Source of the DNA: Oscillospiraceae bacterium
Lineage (GTDB): Bacteria; Bacillota; Clostridia; Oscillospirales; Oscillospiraceae
Reading direction: 5' to 3'
Length of the DNA: 64,000 nt
NCBI GenBank assembly: GCA_020025595.1
Contig: JAHHRV010000005.1
Location: 62,001-126,000, forward strand
Of the stretch, positions 1-8,599 are shown piece by piece. Both the position numbers and the translations under genes were made by a program. The notes under the pieces are model-generated. The model searched no databases. It saw only the letters and a list, made by a program, of their open reading frames with translations, and was not told the DNA's origin. Position 1 is the first letter of the stretch. The number at the start of each line of letters is the position of its first letter.

Positions 1-1968
1 GAAAGCGGAAAAGCAACCGTCGCCGTGCAGTCCGTTACACTCCCGGAGGCAACCTGGCAGAACGAACTGACATTCCCCAACTGGGCAGGCTACATCGACG
101 ACACTCTGGCTCTGAACGGTATGTATACCTTTACGACCTACCACGGTCAGGGCAAGCTGTATATTACTCCCGCAGAAGGAGTCACAGGCTTCTCTCTGTT
201 TGTAAACAACCAGCCCATCGACACCAGCACCATGGCAGCAGGGCAGACCTGGGAAGTGGATATCTCCGAATATACACTGGATGGGGCAAACACCATTCAG
301 CTGAGCAATATTCAGCCCGGCAGCATGGACGAAGCTGTGAAGGTGAACATTCCGTATCCCGTTGTTCTGGAAGGAACTCCGGAAGAGGTCGGCATTGATT
401 CCACCGTTCTGGATACCATCGACAGCATCGTCGAATCGGATGTGGAGCATGGTTTCACCAGTGCACAGATGGCAATCGTCAAGGATGGCCGACTGGTATA
501 TCAGAACGCCTGGGGCACCGTAAACGCCTATAATCCCGACGGAACATCCAAAACCGACAGCCCCGCTGTAACCAACGACACCCTGTACGATCTTGCATCC
601 AACACAAAGATGTATTCGGTCAACTACGCTCTGCAGTATCTGGTAAGCCAGGGTCAGATCGATCTGGACAGCCGTATTGCTGATCTGCTGGGTCAGGAAT
701 TCGTGGATGATACCATCGCCATCTCCTTTGCAGACTCCGATCCTGTTGAGCTGGAAGTCGTCAAGCAGTGGAAATCCGAGCTTACCATCCGGGATGTGCT
801 GCGCCATCAGGCAGGTTTCCCCGCCGATCCTCAGTACCACAACGATGCTTTTGATCAGACGATTCAGAAGACCGCTCCCGGTGTAGAAAATGTCCTGTAC
901 TCCGGCAGTGATGGCAGCAGCGAAACCCGCCAGAACACACTGAAATCCATTTTCAAGACTCCGCTGATGTACAAGCCGGGAACCAAAACCGTCTACTCCG
1001 ATGTGGACTATATGCTTCTGGGCTTTGTGATTGAGAAAGTAACAGGCAAGGATCTGCAGACATTCCTGTCTGAAACCTTCTGGCAGCCCATGGGTCTGGC
1101 TCATGTGACCTACAATCCGCTGCTCAGCGGCTTTAAGCCCGAAGACTGCGCAGCCACCGAGCTGAACGGCAACACCCGTGACGGAGCTGTTTCCTTCACC
1201 GGAGTACGCACCGATACACTCCAGGGCCAGGTTCACGACGAAAAGGCCTATTACGCAATGGGCGGCGTTTCCGGTCATGCCGGTATGTTCGCCAACGCCA
1301 CCGACCTTGCCAAGCTGGCTTCCGTTATGCTCAGCGGCGGATACGGTGAGCACAGATTCTTTGACCGCAATGTGATGGACACCTTCACCGCTCCTAAAAA
1401 GGAAGACGCCGCAAACTGGGGTCTGGGCTGGTGGCGTGAGGCCGAAAAGAAGCGTGCATGGTATTTCGGAACCCAATCTTCCAACGATACCATCGGTCAC
1501 CAGGGCTGGACCGGCACACTGACGCTGATCGATCCCGACGAAAATCTGGTTGTCGTCTATCTGACCAACAAGATCAACTCTCCGGTCACCGATCCGGCAG
1601 CCAACCCCAACAAGTTTGACGGCAACTGGTATACTTCCGCTACCCTTGGATTTGTGGGACAGATGCTTTACCAGGGCATTGATGAGCGGGCAGGGGAGTC
1701 TGGTGCCGCTATGAGTGCTCTGCTGGCTGACATGGTGAACAGCAAGTTCCGTCTGATTGCCGAAGCAGAGGGCACACTGAGTGCAGATCACCCGCTGGTT
1801 CGCTCCGGTTATGCACTGGCAGAAGTTCTGTTCGACCGGGCAGAGAAGTCCGGCAGCGATGCAGACTGGCAGTATGCCAAGGATGCACTGAATTTGCTGG
1901 ACAGCAGCCGCGACGCACAGGAACTGGCTGCACTGCAGGAGGTACTGCAGAAAGCAGGTAAATCTTAA
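1..1968 (+). CDS. Serine hydrolase, PBP4B-like / class C beta-lactamase fold (5' truncated)
   Basis: The reading frame is open from base 1, so the true start lies upstream of the window. The first ~120 visible residues look like an all-beta domain. The rest is a beta-lactamase/transpeptidase fold with the active-site triad visible: S-N-T-K near codon 200 (bases 598-609), Y-S-D at bases 994-1002, and H-Q-G at 1498-1506. Proteins of this family (PBP4B/YfeW, PBP4*) are exported serine peptidases or esterases acting on peptidoglycan or D-amino-acid substrates. The substrate cannot be read from the sequence. An N-terminal partner domain, for example a glycosidase, may exist outside the window. A strong terminator follows directly, so this is the last gene of its unit. 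Confidence 0.85.
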   Translation, partial: ESGKATVAVQSVTLPEATWQNELTFPNWAGYIDDTLALNGMYTFTTYHGQGKLYITPAEGVTGFSLFVNNQPIDTSTMAAGQTWEVDISEYTLDGANTIQLSNIQPGSMDEAVKVNIPYPVVLEGTPEEVGIDSTVLDTIDSIVESDVEHGFTSAQMAIVKDGRLVYQNAWGTVNAYNPDGTSKTDSPAVTNDTLYDLASNTKMYSVNYALQYLVSQGQIDLDSRIADLLGQEFVDDTIAISFADSDPVELEVVKQWKSELTIRDVLRHQAGFPADPQYHNDAFDQTIQKTAPGVENVLYSGSDGSSETRQNTLKSIFKTPLMYKPGTKTVYSDVDYMLLGFVIEKVTGKDLQTFLSETFWQPMGLAHVTYNPLLSGFKPEDCAATELNGNTRDGAVSFTGVRTDTLQGQVHDEKAYYAMGGVSGHAGMFANATDLAKLASVMLSGGYGEHRFFDRNVMDTFTAPKKEDAANWGLGWWREAEKKRAWYFGTQSSNDTIGHQGWTGTLTLIDPDENLVVVYLTNKINSPVTDPAANPNKFDGNWYTSATLGFVGQMLYQGIDERAGESGAAMSALLADMVNSKFRLIAEAEGTLSADHPLVRSGYALAEVLFDRAEKSGSDADWQYAKDALNLLDSSRDAQELAALQEVLQKAGKS

Positions 1969-1987
1969 GATTTGTTAAAATTGATTG

Positions 1988-2028
1988 CTGAGGGCAGAGG
2001 AAATTTTCCTCTGCCCTCAGTCTTTTTT
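1988..2028 (+). terminator. Intrinsic terminator after the serine hydrolase
   Basis: A perfect 13-bp stem (1988-2000 with 2008-2020) encloses AAATTTT and is followed by a T-rich tail. Confidence 0.9.
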
Positions 2029-2094
2029 GGGGTTTATTCCGTAAATATCAGGAAAACCAATACAAAACGAAGAAAATATACGAATTGATTGCGG

Positions 2095-2122
2095 TTGACA
2101 TTTGATGTACAATATCTATGTA
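2095..2122 (+). promoter_or_regulatory. Possible promoter of the P-type ATPase gene
   Basis: TTGACA at 2095-2100 is a perfect -35. The best -10, TATGTA at 2117-2122, is weak and lies after a 16-bp spacer. It is the only good -35 in the gap before the ATPase gene. Confidence 0.4.
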
Positions 2123-2394
2123 TGCGCGCACCCAAATCCGCTTGAGTGGTTGGGCCCGCAGCTTCTAAATCACAGGATTGGGCAATACACCGGCATTGCC
2201 CATTGCATATATTTTTTGAATGCAGTATGCTTTTGTCAGAACACACTGCAATATAAGGCAGACATTGCCCGTGCTTCAAGCAATCATTTTGCAGATGAAT
2301 TCAATTGATCATCTGCTGCTTAAAGCACCGTTTACAGCAATCAGAAAATACACAGCTGTGGCTGTGATGCCTGGAGGAAAGTGAATAGATTGGC
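2123..2394 (+). other. Untranslated leader of the P-type ATPase gene
   Basis: About 270 bases without a convincing gene. It holds an 8-bp inverted repeat, TGGGCAAT at 2179-2186 and ATTGCCCA at 2195-2202, and a further ATTGCCC near 2264. Related P-type ATPases in streptococci are controlled by a manganese (yybP-ykoY) riboswitch, but the conserved core of that element was not seen. What the leader does, if anything, is unknown. Confidence 0.35.
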
Positions 2395-4881
2395 ATGAGA
2401 GATTACATAGAAAGCATAAAAAACGCAATATTCAAGGGCAAAACTTCAAATGAACAAAAAGAGATAGAATATGAGCGGTACGACCCGGATATTTCCAAAG
2501 GCCTGACCCAGGAGCAGGTAGATTCCAGAATTGCAGACGGGCTTGTAAATGTCGCAAATGACGAGTCCTCAATGACTGCAAAGAAAATCATTTGCTCCAA
2601 TATTTTCACCTATTTCAATCTGATTTTCTTCATTCTGGCCCTTGTTCTGCTGTACGAAGGCTCTTACAACAACCTGACATTTCTGGTTGTTGTATTTGTC
2701 AACACCATCATCGGTATTGTCCAGGAGCTGAAGTCAAAGCGCACCTTGGATCAGCTGAAACTGGTGACCGCCCCGGAAACCGTTGTCATTCGTGACGGGC
2801 GGCGAGAGCATATCCCCAGCGATCAGCTGGTGCTGGATGACATTGTTATTTTCGATGCCGGAAATCAGATTTGTGCAGATGCCATCGTGTACAGCGGAGA
2901 ACTCACCGTCAACGAATCGCTGGTTACCGGCGAATCAGACGAAATCAAAAAGGAGCCCGGCGATGTGCTGCTATCCGGAAGCTTTGTCATTTCCGGCAAA
3001 GCCAAGGCAAGGCTGGATAAGGTTGGCAACGATTCGTTTGCAGCGCAGCTGTCCAAAGATGCCAAGAAAATCAAAAAGAAGCAGCAGCCCGGTATGATGA
3101 AGTCCCTTACCCGGCTGATTCAGGCTATTGGCATTATCATCATTCCATTTGCAATTCTGATGTTCTGGAATCAGCACAAAATCCTGATGCTTCCGGAAAA
3201 AGTCAGTGTGGAAAATACCGCCGCATCCGTCATCGGCATGATCCCGGAGGGATTGTATCTGCTGACCAGTGTTGCTCTGGTGGCCAGTACCATGCGCCTT
3301 GCGAAAAAGCAGACACTTGTTCATGACATGAAATGCATCGAAACGCTGGCACGGGTGGATGTCCTGTGCGTGGATAAAACCGGTACCATTACCGAACCGG
3401 AGATGAATGTGCAGCAGGTGATCCCGCTTCCCAATGACGCTCTGGACGAGTGGGAAACGCAAATCATTGATTTTGTTTACTCCATGAATGCCGACAACGA
3501 AACCATGAAGGCATTAAAGGCACACTGGGCAGACGCACAGCCGGATCGCATGGCAATCAGGATCAAAGGCTTCTCTTCTGCCACCAAATACAGTGCCGCT
3601 GAATTCAGCCCCGGGGATGCCTACATTCTGGGTGCTCCGGAGATGCTTCTGAAGGAAAGCACCGAAGATTTGCAGAATCTGATTGCGGAGCATTCCTCTC
3701 AGGGCGAGCGCGTGCTGCTCTTTGCATCTTACGCCTATGATGTGGACAGCGAGGATGACATCTTTGATCATGGCACGCTGGGCGAAATGGTAACGCCGCT
3801 TGCACTGGTTACGCTCTCCAATGCCATCCGTCCCAAGGCGAAGGAAACATTTGAATACTTTGAAAGCCAGGGTGTCACCATCAAGGTGATTTCCGGTGAC
3901 AATCCCAGAACCGCCGCAATGGCAGCGGAAAAGGCCGGCATTTCCGGCGCAGATCGCTATATCGATCTCTCTTCTCTGGATTCTGATGACGAAATTATAA
4001 AAGCCGCATCGGAATACACGGTATTCGGCAGAGTGACCCCGGATCAGAAGCGTCTTCTGATTCGTTCCATGAAAAAGTCCGGTCACACCGTCGCTATGAC
4101 CGGAGACGGTGTCAACGATGTTCTTGCCCTGAAGGATGCCGACTGCAGCATCGCCATGGCCTCCGGCAGCGAGGCTGCTGCTAATGTATCGGATCTGGTT
4201 CTGCTGGATTCTGATTTTTCCGGAATGCCCCATGTGGTTGCAGAAGGCCGAAGAGTCATCAACAATATCGAGCGTTCTGCATCGCTGTTCCTGGTAAAGA
4301 ACATTTTCTCCTTCATTCTGTCCCTGATCAGTCTGGTTTCCGTTTCCCTGTATCCGATGAAGCCTGCGCAGATTTCTCTGATTTCGGCGCTTATGATCGG
4401 CGTACCGTCGTTCTTCCTTGCACTGGAGCCCAACGAGGAAATCGTTCAGGGAAAGTTCCTGCGAAATGTGCTGTTCCGTGCGCTGCCCGCCGGACTGACT
4501 GCGGTAATACTGGTAGAGTGGTCGATCCTGTTTGCAAATGCATTCCATATTCAAACCGAGCTTGCCTCCACAGTCAGCTTCTTCCTGTATGCATTTGCAT
4601 CCTATCTGATGCTGTACCGTGTGTGCAAGCCCATGAATGCATGGCACGCAACTCTGTTCGGCTTAATGGGAACGGCATTTGTTCTGGCTGTCATCTTTAT
4701 TCCCGGATGGTTCCAGATTGCCCGTCTTGACTACAACAGTGCGCTGATTCTTTCGCCGCTGCTGCTTCTGACGCTTCCCATCGATTATGTGCTGCAGCGT
4801 GTATTTATCAAAATGAGCATTCTGAAGCAAAAAGCCGCAGAATCCATCAAAGAGACCTTCCATTTTGAAAAGCGCAGATAA
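2395..4881 (+). CDS. P-type cation-transporting ATPase (HAD-IC family)
   Basis: An 828-residue integral membrane pump. Visible motifs are T-G-E-S at residues 178-181 (actuator domain), the D-K-T-G-T phosphorylation site with Asp327, and T-G-D-G-V-N-D at 569-575 (hinge). Membrane pairs lie near residues 65-100 and 240-300 with a cluster in the last 190 residues. The membrane motif I-P-E-G-L-Y-L-L, without the proline of typical calcium pumps (PEGLP), matches the subgroup that includes mycobacterial CtpE and streptococcal MgtA, for which calcium or manganese transport is reported. The ion here is inferred only. There is no heavy-metal-binding domain at the N-terminus. The best Shine-Dalgarno (GGAGG, 2373-2377) is 17 bases from the ATG, unusually far, so initiation may be weak. 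Confidence 0.9.
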   Translation: MRDYIESIKNAIFKGKTSNEQKEIEYERYDPDISKGLTQEQVDSRIADGLVNVANDESSMTAKKIICSNIFTYFNLIFFILALVLLYEGSYNNLTFLVVVFVNTIIGIVQELKSKRTLDQLKLVTAPETVVIRDGRREHIPSDQLVLDDIVIFDAGNQICADAIVYSGELTVNESLVTGESDEIKKEPGDVLLSGSFVISGKAKARLDKVGNDSFAAQLSKDAKKIKKKQQPGMMKSLTRLIQAIGIIIIPFAILMFWNQHKILMLPEKVSVENTAASVIGMIPEGLYLLTSVALVASTMRLAKKQTLVHDMKCIETLARVDVLCVDKTGTITEPEMNVQQVIPLPNDALDEWETQIIDFVYSMNADNETMKALKAHWADAQPDRMAIRIKGFSSATKYSAAEFSPGDAYILGAPEMLLKESTEDLQNLIAEHSSQGERVLLFASYAYDVDSEDDIFDHGTLGEMVTPLALVTLSNAIRPKAKETFEYFESQGVTIKVISGDNPRTAAMAAEKAGISGADRYIDLSSLDSDDEIIKAASEYTVFGRVTPDQKRLLIRSMKKSGHTVAMTGDGVNDVLALKDADCSIAMASGSEAAANVSDLVLLDSDFSGMPHVVAEGRRVINNIERSASLFLVKNIFSFILSLISLVSVSLYPMKPAQISLISALMIGVPSFFLALEPNEEIVQGKFLRNVLFRALPAGLTAVILVEWSILFANAFHIQTELASTVSFFLYAFASYLMLYRVCKPMNAWHATLFGLMGTAFVLAVIFIPGWFQIARLDYNSALILSPLLLLTLPIDYVLQRVFIKMSILKQKAAESIKETFHFEKRR

Positions 4882-4926
4882 TCCGTGTTGAACGAGGCCT
4901 TGTTTAACCCCTTTTGCGAAAAGAAC

Positions 4927-4964
4927 CCCCAATGTGTTTGAATCTGACACATTGGGGATTTTCT
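4927..4964 (+). terminator. Intrinsic terminator after the P-type ATPase
   Basis: An 11-bp perfect stem (4927-4937 with 4947-4957) is followed by ATTTTCT. Confidence 0.75.
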
Positions 4965-4994
4965 AATGCGCAAATGCCATCTTCGCAAACTTTC

Positions 4995-5023
4995 TTGCAT
5001 CTGCGCTTCGGATTCGGTATAAT
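4995..5023 (+). promoter_or_regulatory. Promoter of the LytTR two-component operon
   Basis: TTGCAT (4995-5000), a 17-bp spacer and a perfect TATAAT (5018-5023), about 28 bases before the response regulator ATG. Confidence 0.75.
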
Positions 5024-5050
5024 AAGCACAAACGACGAGAAGGTGAAGAT

Positions 5051-5743
5051 ATGCACATAGCAATCTGCGACGACAGCGATATTGATGCGCAGTTTGTCAG
5101 ACAAATTGCAGCCCACTGGGCTGCTGCCCGGGGACTAAATGCAGAAACAGAAGTATTTTCCTCAGCCGAAAGTTTCCTCTTTCACTATGCAGAGAATAAA
5201 AACTTTGACATTCTGCTGCTGGATGTGGAAATGGGAAAGATGGACGGAGTCACCATGGCAAAGCGCATCCGGCAGGAAAACGAAACCGTGCAGATCGTGT
5301 TCATCACCGGATATTCCGACTATATTGCAGAAGGGTACGAGGTTGCCGCGCTGCACTATCTGATGAAGCCGGTGAGCGAAGAAAAGCTCTGTACAGTTCT
5401 GGATCGGGCACTGGAAAAGATGAAGCAGAACGAAAAATTCCTGAATCTGGAATTATCCGGAGAAATGGTCCGGATTCCCATGCACGAAATCCGCTATCTG
5501 GATGTTCTGAAAAACTATGTTACCGTCCATGCAAAGCAGGATTACACCGTAAAGCGCTCGCTGGCAGAGCTGGAAAGGGAACTGGACGAACGGTTCTTCC
5601 GGGTCGGCAGAGGGCTGATTCTGAATCTGAAATTCATCCGCCGGGTCACAAAACAAGAGGTGCATCTGTCCGACGGTTCTGTTTTGCCCCTGCCAAGAGG
5701 CGCATATGAACCGCTGAACCGAGCCATCATCCAACATACATAA
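5051..5743 (+). CDS. LytTR-family response regulator
   Basis: A 230-residue regulator of the LytR/AgrA type. The receiver domain spans about residues 1-120, with acidic pocket D7/D8 and phospho-acceptor D58 in L-L-L-D-V-E-M. A LytTR DNA-binding domain covers about 130-226 and contains V-L-K-N-Y-V-T-V-H. AgrA-type regulators control exported peptides, bacteriocins or surface functions. The next gene is its likely kinase (12-base gap). The ABC exporter genes that follow beyond the 104-bp repeats are a plausible target, which is inference. The gene has its own sigma-A-like promoter and a GAAGGTGA ribosome binding site. Confidence 0.92.
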   Translation: MHIAICDDSDIDAQFVRQIAAHWAAARGLNAETEVFSSAESFLFHYAENKNFDILLLDVEMGKMDGVTMAKRIRQENETVQIVFITGYSDYIAEGYEVAALHYLMKPVSEEKLCTVLDRALEKMKQNEKFLNLELSGEMVRIPMHEIRYLDVLKNYVTVHAKQDYTVKRSLAELERELDERFFRVGRGLILNLKFIRRVTKQEVHLSDGSVLPLPRGAYEPLNRAIIQHT

Positions 5744-5755
5744 GAAGGAATCGCT

Positions 5756-6418
5756 ATGTCCCTATTTTCAAAACAGATTGACAAGCAGATCGCTGCCTAT
5801 CAGCGGGAGCTGATCGACACCCACTATCAGGAAGTGGACAATATGTACCGCCAGATCCGCGGCTGGCGGCATGACTACCGCAACCATATCCAGATGATGA
5901 AGGTGCTGGCAGCCAACGGCGATATGGAGGGCATCAAGGCCTATCTTGACGAGCTGGACACAGACCTGAACACCGTGGATACCATTGTCAAAACCGGAAA
6001 TTCCATGGCAGATGCCATCCTGAACAGCAAAATCTCCCTTGCAAAGTCCAAAAAAATCCCCGTGCAGGTGGATGCTCATATCCCGGTCAAGCTCAAAATG
6101 TCCGAGCTGGATCTTTGCTGCATCATCGGAAATCTCTTTGACAATGCCATTGAGGCAAGCCTCGCTCTGCCGGAAGATCAGCGGCTGATCCGGGTTTACA
6201 TGGATATGAAAGGAACTCAGCTTTACATATCCTTCACCAATTTCACCGCCGTGAAAAAGATGGTGAAAACAGGAAAGCTCTTCCACACCACCAAGGGGGA
6301 GGGCCACGGTTTCGGCCTCGTGCGGATTGACAACATCATCGACCGGCTGGATGGATACCTGAGCCGCAACTCTGAGGACGGGGCATTCACAACTGAAATT
6401 CTGATTCCGCAAATGTAA
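5756..6418 (+). CDS. Soluble GHKL-type sensor histidine kinase
   Basis: A 220-residue kinase with the AgrC/HPK10-type H box R-H-D-Y-R-N-H (His around residue 40), N box N-L-F-D-N-A-I-E-A and a glycine-rich G-H-G-F-G-L ATP lid. AgrC-like partners of LytTR regulators normally carry six or seven N-terminal membrane helices. None are present: the protein starts with about 25 polar residues and goes straight into the dimerisation helix. It is therefore probably cytosolic, or a truncated form that keeps only the catalytic core. The start has a good AAGGAA site. The stop codon is the first three bases of a tandem repeat array. Confidence 0.88.
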   Translation: MSLFSKQIDKQIAAYQRELIDTHYQEVDNMYRQIRGWRHDYRNHIQMMKVLAANGDMEGIKAYLDELDTDLNTVDTIVKTGNSMADAILNSKISLAKSKKIPVQVDAHIPVKLKMSELDLCCIIGNLFDNAIEASLALPEDQRLIRVYMDMKGTQLYISFTNFTAVKKMVKTGKLFHTTKGEGHGFGLVRIDNIIDRLDGYLSRNSEDGAFTTEILIPQM

Positions 6419-6702
6419 CGAGCCGAGCGTTTTCCAAGGGCGTTACGAATACAGACCAGTTTCATCACGCATCGTCCGCGGGCACTGCCCACCGTATAAA
6501 TCCCTAAGTGTATTGCGTGTAACGAATCGAGCGGTTCCCAAAGGTGTGACGAATACAAACCAGCTTCGTCACGCATTGTCCGCGGGCACTGCCCACCATT
6601 TAAATCCCTGAGTGTATTGTGTGTAACGAATCGAGCGGTACCCAAAGGTGTGACGAATACAAACCAGCTTCGTCACGCATTGTCTGCGGGCACTGCCCGC
6701 CG
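6416..6702 (+). repeat. Three tandem copies of a 104-bp repeat with internal hairpins
   Basis: Copy 1 spans 6416-6519, copy 2 6520-6623, and a partial copy 3 6624-6702. Copies 2 and 3 differ at only a few positions; copy 1 is more diverged. In copy 2, GTGACGAA (6546-6553) pairs perfectly with TTCGTCAC (6565-6572), and GCGGGC (6582-6587) pairs with the following GCCCAC. In copy 3 this second hairpin is perfect. The array starts on the kinase stop codon and ends next to a terminator. No ORF runs through the copies in a consistent frame. There are no spacers, so it is not CRISPR. Confidence 0.9.
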
Positions 6703-6725
6703 TTCGTCCCCCAAATTGAACGATT

Positions 6726-6756
6726 CGTCCCCGAAATCACCCGGGGACGATTTTTT
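6726..6756 (+). terminator. Intrinsic terminator downstream of the repeat array
   Basis: CGTCCCCG (6726-6733) pairs with CGGGGACG (6742-6749), followed by A and six T. It separates the repeats from the ABC exporter operon, whose start is 32 bases further on. No clear promoter was seen in that space, so the exporter may depend on read-through. Confidence 0.85.
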
Positions 6757-6787
6757 GTGATAGAGTATCGCCAAGAGGTGAAGATAA

Positions 6788-8599
6788 ATGAAAATCAAGG
6801 AAAAACCAAAATACAGCCTGTGGCAAGTCCTGCGTTTTATGCTAAGTCAGGCATGGCTCCACCATAAGAGTGTCATTTTTCTGGGAATTGCATATGCCGC
6901 ACTGCTGGTCATGCAGAATGTTGCGCAATTGCTGTTTACCCCGGCGGTACTTCGGATTGTGGAAAGTCATGGTTCTGTTCCTGTACTGCTGGCAACCATC
7001 GGCTGTTTTACGCTGCTGCTTCTTGTTATGAGCGGCCTACGGGAGTATGCAGATAAAAACATGATGTTCGGACGGATTCTGGTACGCTCCAAAATAGGCT
7101 CTGCTCTGAACGAAAAGGCCTGCACGACATCCTATCCCAATGTTCAAAACCCTCAGATGAAAAAGCTTTATGACAGAGCCTGCCAGACCGGATGGAACAA
7201 CGATGAGCCTCAGGAACATATTTTTGTCACCCTGCAGGAGCTGCTTCAAAACATTTTGTGCTTTGTCCTGTATTTGCTCCTGCTGTCCGGAATGAATCCC
7301 ATTCTGCTGGCAGCTGTCATTCTGACAACGGCGATCAGTTTCTTTGTGAATATGAAATGCAGCAACTGGCAGTATGACCATCGGAATGAATTTACAGAGC
7401 ATTACTCCAAAATCAACTATTTGCGGCAAATCATGGAATCACCCGAAACTGCCAAGGATATCCGAATTTTTGGTCTGGTGCCATGGCTGAAGGAACTGCG
7501 TGAGAAAGCCTGCAGCGCCTATGATGCGCTGATCGCCACGAGAGATGCAATCAGCTTCTGGGGAGCCGTGGTGGATCTGGTAATGGCCTTTCTGCGCAAT
7601 GGCATCGCTTATCTGTATCTGATTCATTTATTGCTCACAACAGGAATGCCTGTGTCCCAGTTTTTGCTGTATTTTGCAGCGTTCACCGGCTTTTCTGAAT
7701 GGGTCACCGGAATTCTCTCATCCTGCAACGAACTTCGCAAGGAAACCCTGGCACTGTCCGCTGTTCTCGAGTATCTGAATCTGCCGGAACTTTTCCGATT
7801 CGAAGATGGTGCCAAGATCCCGAAAGCAGACCGGTACGAACTGCGGATGGAACAGGTGTCCTTCCGGTACCCAGGTTCTGAAAAAGAGATTATCCACAAA
7901 ATGGATCTGACCCTCCATCCCGGCGAGAAGCTGGCCATCGTCGGACTGAACGGAGCCGGTAAAACCACACTGGTCAGACTCCTGTGCGGTCTGTATGACC
8001 CAACCCAGGGACGAATCACTCTGAACGGGCAGGACATCCGGAATTTTGACCGGAGAGAATACTATATGCTGTTTTCTGCGGTATTTCAGGACTTTTCCAT
8101 ACCCGATCTGACAGTTGCCGAAACGGTAGCCCAGGATTACGAGGGTATCGATATCAGCAAAGTAAAGACTTGCATTGAAAAAGCAGGTCTGACAAAAACA
8201 GTCGCAGAGCTTCCCAAGGGACTGGATACCCATCTGGGCAAGGAAATCTTTCTGGATGGTGTGCGTCTGTCCGGCGGTCAGACCCAGCGAATGATGCTTG
8301 CCCGAGCCATTTATAAGGATGGACCGTTTCTCATTCTGGATGAACCGACTGCCGCTCTGGACCCGCTGGCCGAAAACGATATTTATCAGAAATACAATCA
8401 GATGACCGCCGGAAAAACCGCTGTTTTTATCAGCCACCGTCTGGCTTCAACCCGATTCTGTGACCGCATCCTCTTCCTGGAGGACGGATGCATCAAAGAG
8501 GAAGGCTCCCATGAGCAGCTGCTTGCCATGGGCGGAGGTTATGCAAAACTCTTTGAAGTGCAGGCAAGATATTATCAGGAGGGGAGGGAGTTTGTATGA
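6788..8599 (+). CDS. ABC exporter, fused permease/ATPase, subunit 1
   Basis: 603 residues. An N-terminal membrane domain with about six helices (residues ~25-330) is followed by a nucleotide-binding domain. Walker A G-L-N-G-A-G-K-T is at 386-393, signature L-S-G-G-Q at 494-498, and Walker B ends in L-D-E at 517-519. The next gene starts inside its stop codon (ATGA overlap), so the two half-transporters are translationally coupled and probably form a heterodimer. The position downstream of a LytTR system suggests peptide or bacteriocin export or self-protection, but no peptidase domain or precursor peptide is visible. The ribosome binding site is AGAGGTGA. Confidence 0.92.
   Translation: MKIKEKPKYSLWQVLRFMLSQAWLHHKSVIFLGIAYAALLVMQNVAQLLFTPAVLRIVESHGSVPVLLATIGCFTLLLLVMSGLREYADKNMMFGRILVRSKIGSALNEKACTTSYPNVQNPQMKKLYDRACQTGWNNDEPQEHIFVTLQELLQNILCFVLYLLLLSGMNPILLAAVILTTAISFFVNMKCSNWQYDHRNEFTEHYSKINYLRQIMESPETAKDIRIFGLVPWLKELREKACSAYDALIATRDAISFWGAVVDLVMAFLRNGIAYLYLIHLLLTTGMPVSQFLLYFAAFTGFSEWVTGILSSCNELRKETLALSAVLEYLNLPELFRFEDGAKIPKADRYELRMEQVSFRYPGSEKEIIHKMDLTLHPGEKLAIVGLNGAGKTTLVRLLCGLYDPTQGRITLNGQDIRNFDRREYYMLFSAVFQDFSIPDLTVAETVAQDYEGIDISKVKTCIEKAGLTKTVAELPKGLDTHLGKEIFLDGVRLSGGQTQRMMLARAIYKDGPFLILDEPTAALDPLAENDIYQKYNQMTAGKTAVFISHRLASTRFCDRILFLEDGCIKEEGSHEQLLAMGGGYAKLFEVQARYYQEGREFV

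Noticed and set aside
2123..2394. yybP-ykoY manganese riboswitch
   Set aside because: The conserved GGGGAGTA-type core is missing.
3514..4647. 377-codon minus-strand ORF opposite the P-type ATPase
   Set aside because: It is the antisense shadow of a well-supported gene with all P-type motifs; its translation is rich in H, Q, R and G and it has no ribosome binding site.
6416..6702. CRISPR array
   Set aside because: The units are contiguous 104-bp tandem copies without unique spacers and no cas gene is near.
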